The translations under genes were made by a program, and so were the position numbers. Source: Afipia sp. OHSU_II-C1 (GTDB lineage Bacteria; Pseudomonadota; Alphaproteobacteria; Rhizobiales; Xanthobacteraceae). From it: a stretch of 64,000 nt of DNA. The notes beneath the pieces are model-generated. The model was given only the letters and a program-made list of their open reading frames with translations. It did no database searches and had not been told where the DNA came from. Location of the stretch: NCBI RefSeq assembly GCF_000497575.1, contig NZ_APJI01000010.1, forward strand, positions 310,001-374,000, in the 5' to 3' direction. Below are positions 1 through 8,530 of this stretch, in pieces. The stretch's first letter is position 1, and the number at the start of each line of letters is the position of its first letter.

Positions 1-416
1 CCCGAGAGCACGTAGTCCCCCAGGGAGATTTCCTCGAGCCCACGGGCCTCGATGACCCGCTGATCGATCCCCTCGAAGCGCCCGCAGACGATCAGCGGGC
101 CGGGCCCGGAGGCGAGTTCCATGACCTTTTTCTGGGTCAGGGGGGTGCCGCGCGGGCTCATCAGGAGGCGCGGGCGCTCCGGGGCGATCTGTGCGGCGTC
201 AATCGCAGTGGCCAGCACATCGGCGCGCAGCACCATGCCGGGGCCGCCGCCCGCCGGCGTGTCATCGACGCTGCGATGCCTGTCTGTGGCGGCGTCGCGA
301 ATGTCGCGGGCCTCCAGTGCCCAGACGCCCGACGCAAGCGCCTTCCCCGCAAGGCTGACGCCGAGCGGGCCGGGAAACATCTCCGGAAACAGCGTGAGCA
401 CGGTGGCGCGCCACAT
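1..416 (-). CDS. trmD: tRNA (guanine(37)-N1)-methyltransferase TrmD, partial
   Basis: SAM-dependent SPOUT methyltransferase that makes m1G at tRNA position 37 and prevents +1 frameshifting. Only about the first 138 codons are inside the window; the C-terminal half, including the catalytic Asp region, lies beyond base 1. The N-terminus reads [14 protein letters not shown], and the knot region shows GGGPGMV and later FEGIDQR and SLGDYVLSG, all family signatures. The ATG at 416 is the natural start. It is the last visible gene of a leftward ffh-rpsP-rimM-trmD operon, 16 bases after rimM. The family call is certain; completeness cannot be judged. Confidence 0.95.
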   Translation of the reverse strand, partial: MWRATVLTLFPEMFPGPLGVSLAGKALASGVWALEARDIRDAATDRHRSVDDTPAGGGPGMVLRADVLATAIDAAQIAPERPRLLMSPRGTPLTQKKVMELASGPGPLIVCGRFEGIDQRVIEARGLEEISLGDYVLS

Positions 417-432
417 GGTCGGGTATCCCGGT

Positions 433-966
433 TCAGATGTCCGCGTCGGACGGAGAATCGCCTTCAATCTCTTGCGGCATCACGATCACCACATGGCCGC
501 CGGCGAGATCCACCGTCGGCACCACCGCGTCGGTAAACGGCAGCAGCAATGTCGGCCCCTGCGGCGGCGCGATTTCAATGATGTCGCCTGCGCCAAAATT
601 ATGGATCGCGAGCACCTTGCCGATCGCGGTGCCTGCCGGATCGAGCGCGCGCAGTCCGATCAGGTCGGCGTGATAGTATTCGCCTTCGTCCGTCTCGGGC
701 AGCTTGTCGCGGGAAATATAAAGCTCAAGGCCATTGATGCGCTCGGCATCTTCGCGGGTCGTGATGCCCTTGAGCACCGCAACCAGATGATCCTTGGCAA
801 TCCGGGCGCGCACCACTTCAAACTGACGCAGGCCGTCTTTGGTCGAGAGCGGCCCGTAATCGATCACCGCCATCGGATCTTCGGTGAACGGCCACAGCCG
901 CACCTCGCCGCGCACACCGTGCGCGGCGCCGATTCTTGCAACGCAGATTTGCGCTGCTTTTGTCAT
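433..966 (-). CDS. rimM: Ribosome maturation factor RimM
   Basis: 16S processing factor that binds S19 and helps 30S head maturation. The N-terminal RimM barrel carries the motif [12 protein letters not shown] near residues 13-24, and the C-terminal PRC-barrel includes [15 protein letters not shown]. From the ATG at 966 (MTKAAQ) the protein is 177 residues, normal for the family. A longer reading from 981 (MQDTSMTK) would start inside a large palindrome, so I prefer 966. The sequence AGGA, 7 bases before this ATG, lies within one arm of that palindrome (967-1043). It lies between rpsP and trmD in the usual alphaproteobacterial order. Confidence 0.95.
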   Translation of the reverse strand: MTKAAQICVARIGAAHGVRGEVRLWPFTEDPMAVIDYGPLSTKDGLRQFEVVRARIAKDHLVAVLKGITTREDAERINGLELYISRDKLPETDEGEYYHADLIGLRALDPAGTAIGKVLAIHNFGAGDIIEIAPPQGPTLLLPFTDAVVPTVDLAGGHVVIVMPQEIEGDSPSDADI

Positions 967-1043
967 GCTAGTGTCCTGCATCCGAAGTTCGCCTCATGTG
1001 CGGCACCTTCCCCAGCGAACTTCGGATGCGAAAGGACACTAGC
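967..1043. repeat. Large palindrome (26-bp arms) at the rimM start
   Basis: The left arm 967-992 (gctagtgtcct then gcatccgaagttcgc) pairs with 1015-1043 (gcgaacttcggatgc, a 3-base bulge GAA, then aggacactagc). The loop is 22 bases. It abuts the rimM ATG and contributes its AGGA ribosome-binding sequence. It could be an intergenic palindromic repeat, an RNA processing signal, or a hairpin masking rimM translation. Confidence 0.85.
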
Positions 1044-1055
1044 CAAATATAATTA

Positions 1056-1131
1056 CAGTGTGGCTTTGGTTTACAAGTCCGCAAACGAAACGCGCTGCGC
1101 GAACGATGCGGAGTTGTAAACCGCCACACTG
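1056..1131. repeat. Second large palindrome downstream of rpsP
   Basis: The left arm 1056-1082 (begins cagtgtggc) pairs with 1108-1131 (ends gccacactg) apart from a 3-base insertion TTT in the left arm and one mismatch. The loop (1083-1107) contains a further small cgcg/cgcg hairpin. It begins 6 bases after the rpsP stop and has no following T-run, so it looks like a repeat or mRNA-stabilising structure rather than a classic terminator. Confidence 0.8.
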
Positions 1132-1136
1132 TTTGC

Positions 1137-1469
1137 TTACGCCTTGGCGGCGGCTTCAGCGTTGGCCTTGCGTTCCTTGCGCGGCACGGCTTTCTCCGGA
1201 TTCTTGCGCGGCTCACGCTTCTTCACGCCGGCGGCGTCGAGGAAGCGCATCACGCGGTCCGACGGCTGCGCGCCCTTGGCGAGCCAGGCCTTGACCTTGT
1301 CCATGTCGAGCTTGAGGCGGGTCTCGTTGTCCTTCGGCAGCAGCGGGTTGAAGTGGCCGAGACGCTCGATGAAACGGCCGTCGCGCGGAAAGCGCGAGTC
1401 GGCGACGACGACGTGATAGACCGGACGCTTCTTGGTGCCTGCGCGAGCAAGGCGGATAACGACTGACAT
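1137..1469 (-). CDS. rpsP: 30S ribosomal protein S16
   Basis: Small-subunit protein S16, which binds 16S rRNA and is needed for 30S assembly. The 110-residue product begins [19 protein letters not shown] and contains [20 protein letters not shown], both hallmark S16 segments. A basic Lys/Ala-rich tail of about 25 residues, normal for alphaproteobacteria, extends beyond the approximately 80-residue E. coli protein. It follows ffh by 45 bases and is followed by two tandem palindromes before rimM, which may adjust the ratio of this abundant ribosomal protein to the low-abundance rimM and trmD products. Confidence 0.97.
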   Translation of the reverse strand: MSVVIRLARAGTKKRPVYHVVVADSRFPRDGRFIERLGHFNPLLPKDNETRLKLDMDKVKAWLAKGAQPSDRVMRFLDAAGVKKREPRKNPEKAVPRKERKANAEAAAKA

Positions 1470-1514
1470 TCTCTTCTCCGTTGGTGTGTTTGAATTTCGT
1501 GAAAACTGTTTCGG

Positions 1515-3044
1515 CTATTTCTTCTTGCCGATCCCCGGAAATCCGCCGAGGCCTGGCAGTGTCGGTTTTCCAAGACCCGGCAGGCCAGATCCTGGAAGAT
1601 TTGGAAAATCTTTCGGCAGCGTCGGTGCGCCTTGCGGAATTCCTCCGGGCATCTTCGCTGCCAATTCCTTCATCGCGTCGGCTGACGGCATGCCGCCTCC
1701 GCCGAAGCCCATCGCCTGCGCCATGCCCGCGAGCGGGCCGCGCTTGCCCTGACCCATGGCCTTCATCATGTCGGCCATGTTCCGGTGCATCTTGAGCAGC
1801 TTGTTGACTTCCTCGACCTTGAGGCCCGCGCCGGCGGCAATGCGCTTCTTGCGGCTGGCCTTGAGGATGTCGGGATTTTTGCGCTCCTCGCGCGTCATGG
1901 AGTCGATCACCGCCATCTGGCGCTTCACGACCTTGTCGTCGAGGTTCGCGGCCGCGATCTGGTTCTTCATCTTGGCGATGCCGGGCATCATGCCCATCAG
2001 GCCGCCGAGACCGCCCATGGTCTGCATCTGCTGCAACTGATCGCGCAGGTCGGCAAGGTCGAACTTGCCCTTGCGCATCTTCTCGGCGACACGCGCGGCC
2101 TTCTCGGCGTCGATATGCGCCGCGGCTTTTTCAACGAGCGAGACGACGTCGCCCATGCCGAGGATGCGGCCGGCGATGCGCGAGGGATGAAAATCTTCCA
2201 GCGCATCGGTTTTTTCGCCGGTACCGATCAGCTTGATCGGCTTGCCGGTGACAGCGCGCATGGAGAGCGCGGCGCCGCCGCGTCCGTCGCCGTCCACGCG
2301 TGTCAGCACGATGCCGGTGAGGCCGACACGCTGATCGAACGCGCGCGCGAGATTGACGGCGTCCTGGCCGGTCAACGAGTCCGCGACCAGCAGCACTTCA
2401 TGCGGCTTAGCGGCGGTTTTCACCTCCGCGGCTTCCGTCATCATCTCTTCGTCGAGGGTGGTGCGGCCCGCGGTATCGAGCAGCACGATGTCGTAGCCGC
2501 CGAGCTTGCCAGCTTGCAGCGCGCGCTGCGCGATCTGCACCGGCTTCTGACCCGCGACGATAGGAAGGGTTTCGACCGAGAGATCGCGGCCCAGAACTGC
2601 GAGCTGTTCCTGCGCAGCCGGGCGATAGACGTCGAGCGACGCCATCAGAACTTTTTTCTTGTCGCGCTGGGTCAGGCGGCGCGCCAGTTTCGCGGTGGTG
2701 GTGGTTTTGCCGGAGCCCTGCAGGCCGACCATCATGATGGCGACAGGCGCAGGCGCATTGAGATCGATCTGCTGGCCGTCGGAGCCGAGGGTCGCGACCA
2801 GTTCGTCGTGGACGATCTTCACGACCATCTGGCCGGGGGTGACCGACTTCACCACGGTGGCGCCGATCGCCTGCTCGCGCACCTTGTCGGTGAACGAGCG
2901 CACCACGTCGAGCGCGACGTCGGCCTCAAGCAGCGCGCGGCGCACTTCGCGCATGGCGGCGTCGACATCGGCCTCCGACAGCGCACCGCGCCGTGTCAGC
3001 CGATCGAGAATGCCTCCAAGCTTTTCCGACAAATTGTCGAACAT
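1515..3044 (-). CDS. ffh: Signal recognition particle protein Ffh (SRP54)
   Basis: GTPase that binds 4.5S RNA and signal sequences and delivers nascent membrane proteins to FtsY. The N domain is followed by the G domain with GLQGSGKTTTTAKL (from residue 107), DTAGR (about 190) and TRVDGDGRGG. The Met-rich M domain runs from about residue 300. The C-terminal tail after about 430 is rich in Gly, Pro and Leu and ends GKKK. At 509 residues it is longer than E. coli Ffh (453) because of that tail, as in related alphaproteobacteria. It is the first gene of the leftward ribosomal operon, with a good promoter about 155 bases upstream. Confidence 0.97.
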   Translation of the reverse strand: MFDNLSEKLGGILDRLTRRGALSEADVDAAMREVRRALLEADVALDVVRSFTDKVREQAIGATVVKSVTPGQMVVKIVHDELVATLGSDGQQIDLNAPAPVAIMMVGLQGSGKTTTTAKLARRLTQRDKKKVLMASLDVYRPAAQEQLAVLGRDLSVETLPIVAGQKPVQIAQRALQAGKLGGYDIVLLDTAGRTTLDEEMMTEAAEVKTAAKPHEVLLVADSLTGQDAVNLARAFDQRVGLTGIVLTRVDGDGRGGAALSMRAVTGKPIKLIGTGEKTDALEDFHPSRIAGRILGMGDVVSLVEKAAAHIDAEKAARVAEKMRKGKFDLADLRDQLQQMQTMGGLGGLMGMMPGIAKMKNQIAAANLDDKVVKRQMAVIDSMTREERKNPDILKASRKKRIAAGAGLKVEEVNKLLKMHRNMADMMKAMGQGKRGPLAGMAQAMGFGGGGMPSADAMKELAAKMPGGIPQGAPTLPKDFPNLPGSGLPGLGKPTLPGLGGFPGIGKKK

Positions 3045-3197
3045 CGCCGAACCGTATCCCGTTGCTCATGTCCCGTTGGGGACGTGAAATTCCAAACACG
3101 TTTACGCCCGAGGGCGCACAGCGCTGTCGGGCGTTGGCCTCCGGCATCCGGTGCCGGGCGGCGGGTCGAAAAGAACGTCTTTTCGAGAATTGCGGCG

Positions 3198-3226
3198 TTT
3201 AAACCGCTCAAAGCCCGAAAAGTCAA
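3198..3226 (-). promoter_or_regulatory. Probable sigma-70-type promoter of the ffh operon
   Basis: On the minus strand TTGACT (3226-3221) and TTTAAA (3203-3198) are separated by exactly 17 bases and match the -35 and -10 consensus at 5/6 and 4/6 positions. It lies about 155 bases before the ffh ATG in a 280-base divergent gap (3045-3324). I see no other gene in that gap. Confidence 0.55.
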
Positions 3227-3324
3227 GAAAAGACCGGAAAATGCTGATTCTGGGGCATGTTGCGGATGGTCTGTGGGGAACCTAAGTGTTGCCCACACCG
3301 GCCATTTCAGGCCAATCGAGGCCC

Positions 3325-4383
3325 ATGACCATTTCCCGCCGCCGCTTTTTTGCCCTGTTCGCAGGTGCCGCCCTCGCCGTGGGTCTGCCGTCCGTCTGGA
3401 TATCCCGCATGAAAACCTATGCCGGCCCCCCGTCCGATCATTTCGACGGCACCTATTTTTTTGACCCCGATGGTTCTCCGCCGAAGAAGCTCTGGGAGGT
3501 TCTGCGCTGGCAGATCACCAAGCAGGCGGCAAAATGGCCCGAACGCGCGCCTTCGCCCTATGCCGACACGCCGCCGCAGCAGGTGACGGGCAACAAGGTG
3601 CGGTTCTCCTATGTCGGCCACGCAAGCTGGCTGATCCAGACCGCGGGCCTCAACATCCTGGTCGATCCGGTATGGTCGGAGCGCGCGTCGCCTGTGAGCT
3701 TCGCGGGACCGAAGCGCGTCAACGATCCCGGTATCGATTTCGACAAGCTGCCGACCATTGATGTGGTGCTGGTCTCGCACGGGCACTACGATCATCTCGA
3801 TGCGCGAACCCTGTCGCGGCTTGCCGCGAAATTCTCACCGCGCGTCGTCACCCCGCTCGGCAACGATGTGACGATGGCGTCGAACGACCCGGCGATTCGT
3901 GCCGAAGCGTTTGACTGGAACGAGCGCGTCGAGATCGGCAACGGTGTCGCGGTCACCCTGGTGGCGACGCGTCACTGGACCGCGCGCGGGCTGTTCGATC
4001 GCAACAAGGCGCTGTGGGCGAGCTTTGTGCTGGAGACGCCGGCCGGAAAACTCTATCTCGTCGCCGATTCCGGCTATGGCACCGGCGCGCATTTCCGGCG
4101 TGTCCGCGACGCGCATGGCCCATTGCGCGCTGCGATCCTGCCGATCGGCGCCTATGAGCCGCGCTGGTTCATGCGCGAGATGCACATGAATCCTGAAGAT
4201 GCGGTGAAGGCGCTGGCGGATTGCGGGGCCGAGATGGCGCTGGCGCATCATCACGGCACGTTTCAGCTGACCGATGAGGCGATCGACGCGCCGGTCAATG
4301 ATCTAGCGACGGCGCTCGATACAGCAGGTGTTGCGCGCGACAGGTTTGTCGCGCTCAAGCCCGGTCAGGTGTTCGAGATATGA
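3325..4383 (+). CDS. Metallo-beta-lactamase-fold hydrolase (UlaG/NAPE-PLD-like), exported or anchored
   Basis: 352-residue metal-dependent hydrolase. Residues 1-25 contain a twin-arginine-like SRRRFFA and a hydrophobic stretch, so it is probably periplasmic or membrane anchored. The fold signature SHGHYDHLD (152-159) supplies metal ligands. Upstream, GHASWLIQTAGLNILVDPVW and SERASPVSFAGPKR resemble the NAPE-phospholipase-D/RomA branch, and later histidines occur in ATRHW, MHMNPED and AHHHGTF. I start at 3325 rather than 3286 because this places the signal sequence at the N-terminus. The substrate cannot be read from sequence; a phospholipid or lactone is possible. It is a lone rightward gene between two leftward operons. 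Confidence 0.85.
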   Translation: MTISRRRFFALFAGAALAVGLPSVWISRMKTYAGPPSDHFDGTYFFDPDGSPPKKLWEVLRWQITKQAAKWPERAPSPYADTPPQQVTGNKVRFSYVGHASWLIQTAGLNILVDPVWSERASPVSFAGPKRVNDPGIDFDKLPTIDVVLVSHGHYDHLDARTLSRLAAKFSPRVVTPLGNDVTMASNDPAIRAEAFDWNERVEIGNGVAVTLVATRHWTARGLFDRNKALWASFVLETPAGKLYLVADSGYGTGAHFRRVRDAHGPLRAAILPIGAYEPRWFMREMHMNPEDAVKALADCGAEMALAHHHGTFQLTDEAIDAPVNDLATALDTAGVARDRFVALKPGQVFEI

Positions 4384-4408
4384 AGCCGGCCACGTCGCAC
4401 ATCTGTCA

Positions 4409-4481
4409 TTGCCGGGCTTGACCCGGCAATCGATCTTTCAAGATTCGTTTTCAGATGGATGCCCGGGTCAAGCCCGGGCAT
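4409..4481. repeat. Composite palindromic repeat of the GGGCTTGACCC type
   Basis: TTGCCGGGCTTGACCCGGCAA (4409-4429, each arm itself palindromic) is followed after about 29 bases by an inverted, similar block centred on CCCGGGTCAAGCCCGGG (4462-4478). The whole can fold as two small hairpins or one large one. It fills the gap between the convergent hydrolase and SIMPL genes. A related element is at 51881-51990. Confidence 0.8.
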
Positions 4482-4523
4482 AACAATCGTTATCGGGGTG
4501 CGCCTCGCATTCATGCGCAGGAA

Positions 4524-5225
4524 TTACTGCGCCTTTTGCTTGAGCTCGTAAGACACGCTCACCGAGACACGCAGCGTTTCCTGGCCCTGTGCCACCGGCG
4601 CGGATGCGGCCATGTCGGCGGCCATCTTGCGATACGGCACCGGGCCCGGCGCGGTTTCTTCAGAGATGCTGATCGGTGCGCCGAGCGAGATGTTCGCGGC
4701 CTTCGCATAGATCTCCGCCTTGCGCCGTGCATCGGCGACGGCCTCGGAGCGTGCGTCGTCCAGCAGCTTCGAGGCTTTCGACACCATGAAGCTGATGCCG
4801 CTGATCTCGTTGGCGCCGGAGCCCACCAGCACGTCGATGGTGTCGGCAACCTTGGTGATGTCGCGAATGGTGACGGTGACACGGTTGCTGGCGCGGTAAC
4901 CGACGATCAGGAACGGCGCATTGGCATTGCGATTCGGCGCGCTCTGCGGCGACAGCGACAGGCGCGATGTCTGGATATCTTTTTCGGCGATGCCGGCGGT
5001 TTTCAGCGCCTGCAGGACGACGCCCATCGCCTTGTTGTTGGCTTCGGAGGCCTCGCGCGCAGTCTTCGCTTCGGTGGTGACGCCGCTGTCGATCTGCGCC
5101 AGATCCGGCGGCACCGAGATCGAGGCTTCGCCGGTGACTGAGACGGTCGGCGGCAGGGACTGTCCGGACGCGGACGATGCCATGGTGGCGATGGCGATCG
5201 CGGCGAAAACGGTGCGGGCACGCAT
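4524..5225 (-). CDS. SIMPL-domain (DUF541) periplasmic protein
   Basis: 233-residue exported protein of the SIMPL/DUF541 (YggE-like) family, associated in E. coli with lowering oxidative stress; the molecular activity is unknown. Residues 1-21 form a Sec signal ending SASG/Q. The mature part begins PPTVSVTGEASISVPPDLA, the usual SIMPL opening, followed by the alpha/beta repeats and the terminal strand LRVSVSVSYELKQK. It lies 33 bases downstream of the GyrI-like gene on the same strand, so the two envelope proteins are probably co-transcribed. Confidence 0.85.
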   Translation of the reverse strand: MRARTVFAAIAIATMASSASGQSLPPTVSVTGEASISVPPDLAQIDSGVTTEAKTAREASEANNKAMGVVLQALKTAGIAEKDIQTSRLSLSPQSAPNRNANAPFLIVGYRASNRVTVTIRDITKVADTIDVLVGSGANEISGISFMVSKASKLLDDARSEAVADARRKAEIYAKAANISLGAPISISEETAPGPVPYRKMAADMAASAPVAQGQETLRVSVSVSYELKQKAQ

Positions 5226-5258
5226 TATGAAACTCCAGATTCGATTTGAGCGGCAGTT

Positions 5259-6077
5259 CTACTTCAGCGGGACGTAGACATTGATGATGAGGTTGTCTTC
5301 GGTCGTCGTCAGTGGATCGGTGATGTACTCTTCGATGAACGTATCTTTGGCCTCCAGCTTCTTGTCATCGAGGTGGTTGGTGATCGCCTCATAGGTGTTG
5401 TCCATGTTGTCGTATGAACCGCGATGGACGAACTTCAGTGTCGGGCCTTCGGGCGATGTGCCGATGCTCATGCCCCTGCCAAGATTCTTCGGGTCCTGTT
5501 CGACCGGAATTTCAGCCTGATAGGTGAAACCTGCGTCGTCGGTTGAGGTGTAGACGATCAGCGACGATCCGGCGGGCTTGATGCCCTGCTTGTCGAGAAA
5601 GCCCGCTAGCGTTTTCAGGGATCCGACCAGCGTTTCGAACGCGTTATCCCAGGCCGCGCTGCCTCTCAGCATCACGACCTTTTTGGCGGTCAGGCTCTGT
5701 TGCTCCCCAAACGGATCGGCGGTTTTCACACTTGGCGCGGCTGGCGTCGCGGGTGCCTCTGCCGCAGGAGCCGATGGAGTCGCGGGCGGTGTTGCCGGTG
5801 CCTGCGCGCTGGCCGGCGGGGTTTCCGCGGCCGGCGCAGACGGGGCCGCCGGGCTTGCTGTTGAAGCCGGAGGAGTGGGGGGCGTCGGCGTGGCGGTCTC
5901 GGGCGCTGCGGGTGCGGCCGAAGGCGCCGGAGCCGGGGTTGCCGGGGGGACCGCCGTGGCTGCCGTATTTGCCGGCGGCGACTGGACCGGTACCGGCCCC
6001 ATCGGCAGCTTGATCCAGACCGCTGCCGCAACGACCAGCGCCAAGGCGACCAAAACGGCAACGCGGGTATTACTCAT
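5259..6077 (-). CDS. Membrane-anchored protein with GyrI-like (effector-binding) domain
   Basis: 272 residues in three parts. A single N-terminal membrane segment (about 5-24) is followed by an Ala/Pro-rich linker (about 30-115) with many APAPS/TPP repeats. The C-terminal domain (about 125-272) resembles the AraC effector-binding/GyrI fold: it contains FVHRGSYDNMDNTYEAITNH and ends with the strand INVYVPLK. The topology suggests the ligand-binding domain lies outside the cytoplasm, which is unusual because most GyrI-like domains are cytosolic. The ligand is unknown. It precedes the SIMPL gene in a likely two-gene operon divergent from dapF. Confidence 0.75.
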   Translation of the reverse strand: MSNTRVAVLVALALVVAAAVWIKLPMGPVPVQSPPANTAATAVPPATPAPAPSAAPAAPETATPTPPTPPASTASPAAPSAPAAETPPASAQAPATPPATPSAPAAEAPATPAAPSVKTADPFGEQQSLTAKKVVMLRGSAAWDNAFETLVGSLKTLAGFLDKQGIKPAGSSLIVYTSTDDAGFTYQAEIPVEQDPKNLGRGMSIGTSPEGPTLKFVHRGSYDNMDNTYEAITNHLDDKKLEAKDTFIEEYITDPLTTTEDNLIINVYVPLK

Positions 6078-6241
6078 TCATGGTCTCCGAGGCGTCAGCG
6101 GGGGTAAATCTTGTCCGGCGGCGAAGCAGACACAGTTTACCACGAACCGCTCGGAACTGGCATGCGTTCCAAACTTGGCAATCGCGAGGCAGGCGCTCAC
6201 TCTGGTCAAGTCGCTCTGCATTCGCCATATAGGCTGGGACA

Positions 6242-7114
6242 ATGAGCACACTCGCCAACCATAGCTTTGCCAAGATGAACGGCATCGGCAACGAAATCGT
6301 CGTGGTCGATCTGCGCGATTCTGCCGCAACCGTCACGCCGGATGAGGCTCGCGCGGTCGCGTCGCCCGCGGGCGTGCCCTATGATCAGCTGATGGTGCTG
6401 CATCCTCCGCGCGTTCAGGGGACCAGCGCCTTTATCCGCATTTACAACAATGACGGCTCGGAGGCCGCCGCCTGCGGCAACGGCATGCGCTGCGTCGCCC
6501 GGCAGGTGTTCGAGGAAACCGGCAAGAATGCGCTGACCTTTGAGACCCGTGCGGGCCTTTTGAATTGCTGGCAGGGACCGTCGCCCGGCCTCTATACAGT
6601 CGACATGGGCGTACCGAAGTTCGGCTGGCAGGATATTCCGCTGGCCGAGGAATTCCGCGACACACGTTACATCGAATTGCAGATTGGACCGATCGATGCG
6701 CCGATCCTGCATTCGCCGTCGGTCGTCAGCATGGGCAATCCGCACGCGATTTTCTGGGTCGACGACATCGAGGCTTACGATCTCGAACGGTTCGGCCCGC
6801 TGCTTGAAAATCACCCGATCTTTCCGGAGCGCGCAAACATCACGCTCGCCCATGTGGTCGACCGCGAGCATATCGTCATGCGCACCTGGGAGCGCGGCGC
6901 GGGTCTGACCCGGGCTTGCGGGTCGGCGGCGTGCGCAACTGCAGTGGCGGCGGCGCGGCTGAAGCGCACCGAACGTACTGTTCACATGACGCTGCCCGGC
7001 GGCGACCTCACCATCGAATGGCGTGCGCAGGACGATCATTTGCTGATGACCGGTCCCGCGGCCTTCGAGTTCGAGGGCCGCTTCGATCCGGCGCTGTTCG
7101 CCAACGTTGCATGA
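6242..7114 (+). CDS. dapF: Diaminopimelate epimerase
   Basis: Converts LL- to meso-diaminopimelate for lysine and peptidoglycan synthesis by a cofactor-free two-cysteine mechanism. Both catalytic cysteines are present: Cys78 in ACGNGMRC and Cys226 in RACGSAACA. The N-terminal [15 protein letters not shown] and [13 protein letters not shown] are also diagnostic. The length of 290 is slightly above E. coli (274). Its TGA (7112-7114) is one base short of the following mtaB ATG (7116), so the pair is translationally coupled, an arrangement common in this class. Confidence 0.97.
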   Translation: MSTLANHSFAKMNGIGNEIVVVDLRDSAATVTPDEARAVASPAGVPYDQLMVLHPPRVQGTSAFIRIYNNDGSEAAACGNGMRCVARQVFEETGKNALTFETRAGLLNCWQGPSPGLYTVDMGVPKFGWQDIPLAEEFRDTRYIELQIGPIDAPILHSPSVVSMGNPHAIFWVDDIEAYDLERFGPLLENHPIFPERANITLAHVVDREHIVMRTWERGAGLTRACGSAACATAVAAARLKRTERTVHMTLPGGDLTIEWRAQDDHLLMTGPAAFEFEGRFDPALFANVA

Positions 7115-7115
7115 T

Positions 7116-8375
7116 ATGTCCGTCGATGTCGTCACTTTCGGCTGCCGGCTGAATACGTTCGAGTCGGACGTGATCCGGCGCGAAGCAGAGGCTGCGGGCC
7201 TTCAGAACACTGTCGTCGTCAACACCTGCGCCGTCACCAATGAAGCCGTCGCGCAGGCCCGCCAGACCATCCGCAAGCTGCACCGTGAACGGCCGGGGGT
7301 GCGCATCGTGGTCACGGGCTGCGCCGCTCAGACCCAGACCCAGATGTTCGCGCAGATGAGCGAAGTCGATCGCGTGCTGGGCAATGACGACAAGATGCGC
7401 GGTGATGCGTGGCGCGAGACCCGCTCGGCGTTCGAGGTGCCGGGGGACAAGATCGCCGTCTCGGACATCATGGCGGTGACCGAAATGGCGCCGCATCTCG
7501 CCGCCGGTTTCCAGAGCGGGCTGCCGCGCGTGTTTGTGCAGGTTCAGAATGGCTGCGATCATCGCTGCACCTTCTGCATTATTCCCTATGGCCGCGGCAA
7601 TTCGCGCTCGGTCGCGATGGGCGCGGTGGTCGATCAGGTGCGCGCGCTGACCGAGGCGGGCCATGCCGAGATCGTGCTGACCGGCGTCGATCTCACGAGC
7701 TATGGCGCGGACCTGCCGGGTGCACCCCAACTCGGAAGACTGACGAAGCAGATTCTCAAGCATGTGCCGGACTTGAAGCGGCTGCGCATCTCGTCAATCG
7801 ATTCCATCGAAGCGGATCGCGATCTGCTCGACGTGATCGCAACCGACGACCGGCTGATGCCGCATCTGCATCTGTCATTGCAGGCCGGCGACGATCTCGT
7901 TCTCAAGCGCATGAAGCGGCGGCATACGCGCACCGACGCCATCGCGTTTTGCCAGCAGGTCAGGCGGTTGCGGCCGGACATCGCCTTCGGCGCGGATATC
8001 ATTGCGGGTTTTCCCACCGAGACCGAGGAGATGTTCGCGCGTTCGCAGGAACTCGTCGACGAATGCGACCTGACATTCCTCCACGTGTTTCCTTATTCAA
8101 AGCGTCCCGGCACCCCGGCGGCGCGCATGCCGCAGGTCGAGGGTCGCGTGATCAAGGAGCGCGCCAAACGGTTGCGCACAACGGGTGAGGCCGCGCTGCG
8201 ACGAAGGCTTGCGTCGGACGTCGGAACGACGCGCCATGTCCTGATCGAAAGCGCGACGCAGGGACGCACCGAACACTTTGTGCCGGTCGCAATCGCGGGC
8301 GGCGTGCAAGGTCATGTGACGGCGCTCAGGATCGCCGGCCATGACGGTGAGCGATTGCTTGCGCAGAATGCGTAG
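7116..8375 (+). CDS. mtaB: tRNA t6A37 methylthiotransferase MtaB
   Basis: Radical-SAM enzyme that converts t6A37 to ms2t6A in tRNAs reading ANN codons. The N-terminal MTTase domain has cluster cysteines C10 (TFGCRLN), C38 (NTCAV) and C69 (VTGCAAQ). The radical-SAM motif is NGCDHRCTFC (C147, C151, C154), and a C-terminal TRAM-like region is present. FGCRLN and GADIIAGFPTET distinguish the MtaB group from MiaB. I choose the ATG at 7116 over an in-frame TTG at 7107 that would overlap dapF. The length of 419 is normal. Confidence 0.93.
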   Translation: MSVDVVTFGCRLNTFESDVIRREAEAAGLQNTVVVNTCAVTNEAVAQARQTIRKLHRERPGVRIVVTGCAAQTQTQMFAQMSEVDRVLGNDDKMRGDAWRETRSAFEVPGDKIAVSDIMAVTEMAPHLAAGFQSGLPRVFVQVQNGCDHRCTFCIIPYGRGNSRSVAMGAVVDQVRALTEAGHAEIVLTGVDLTSYGADLPGAPQLGRLTKQILKHVPDLKRLRISSIDSIEADRDLLDVIATDDRLMPHLHLSLQAGDDLVLKRMKRRHTRTDAIAFCQQVRRLRPDIAFGADIIAGFPTETEEMFARSQELVDECDLTFLHVFPYSKRPGTPAARMPQVEGRVIKERAKRLRTTGEAALRRRLASDVGTTRHVLIESATQGRTEHFVPVAIAGGVQGHVTALRIAGHDGERLLAQNA

Positions 8376-8530
8376 TTGACGTGCCGATTGTGTTGTCTTC
8401 AATTTGCGTCGCAATTGATGTAATGAAGTAACCATGCATCAAGGCTGCACTCGCAAAAGCGCGGGATAACTTTTCAGAGCAACGATCGTCACGCCCGTTG
8501 CAAAGTATCTGATGCTTGAGGAGAAAATCC

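Noticed and set aside
1785-3464. 559-codon rightward ORF antisense to ffh and its upstream gap
   Set aside because: Composition is Arg/His/Gly/Gln-rich without family motifs; ffh on the other strand explains the DNA, and GC skew keeps the shadow frame open.
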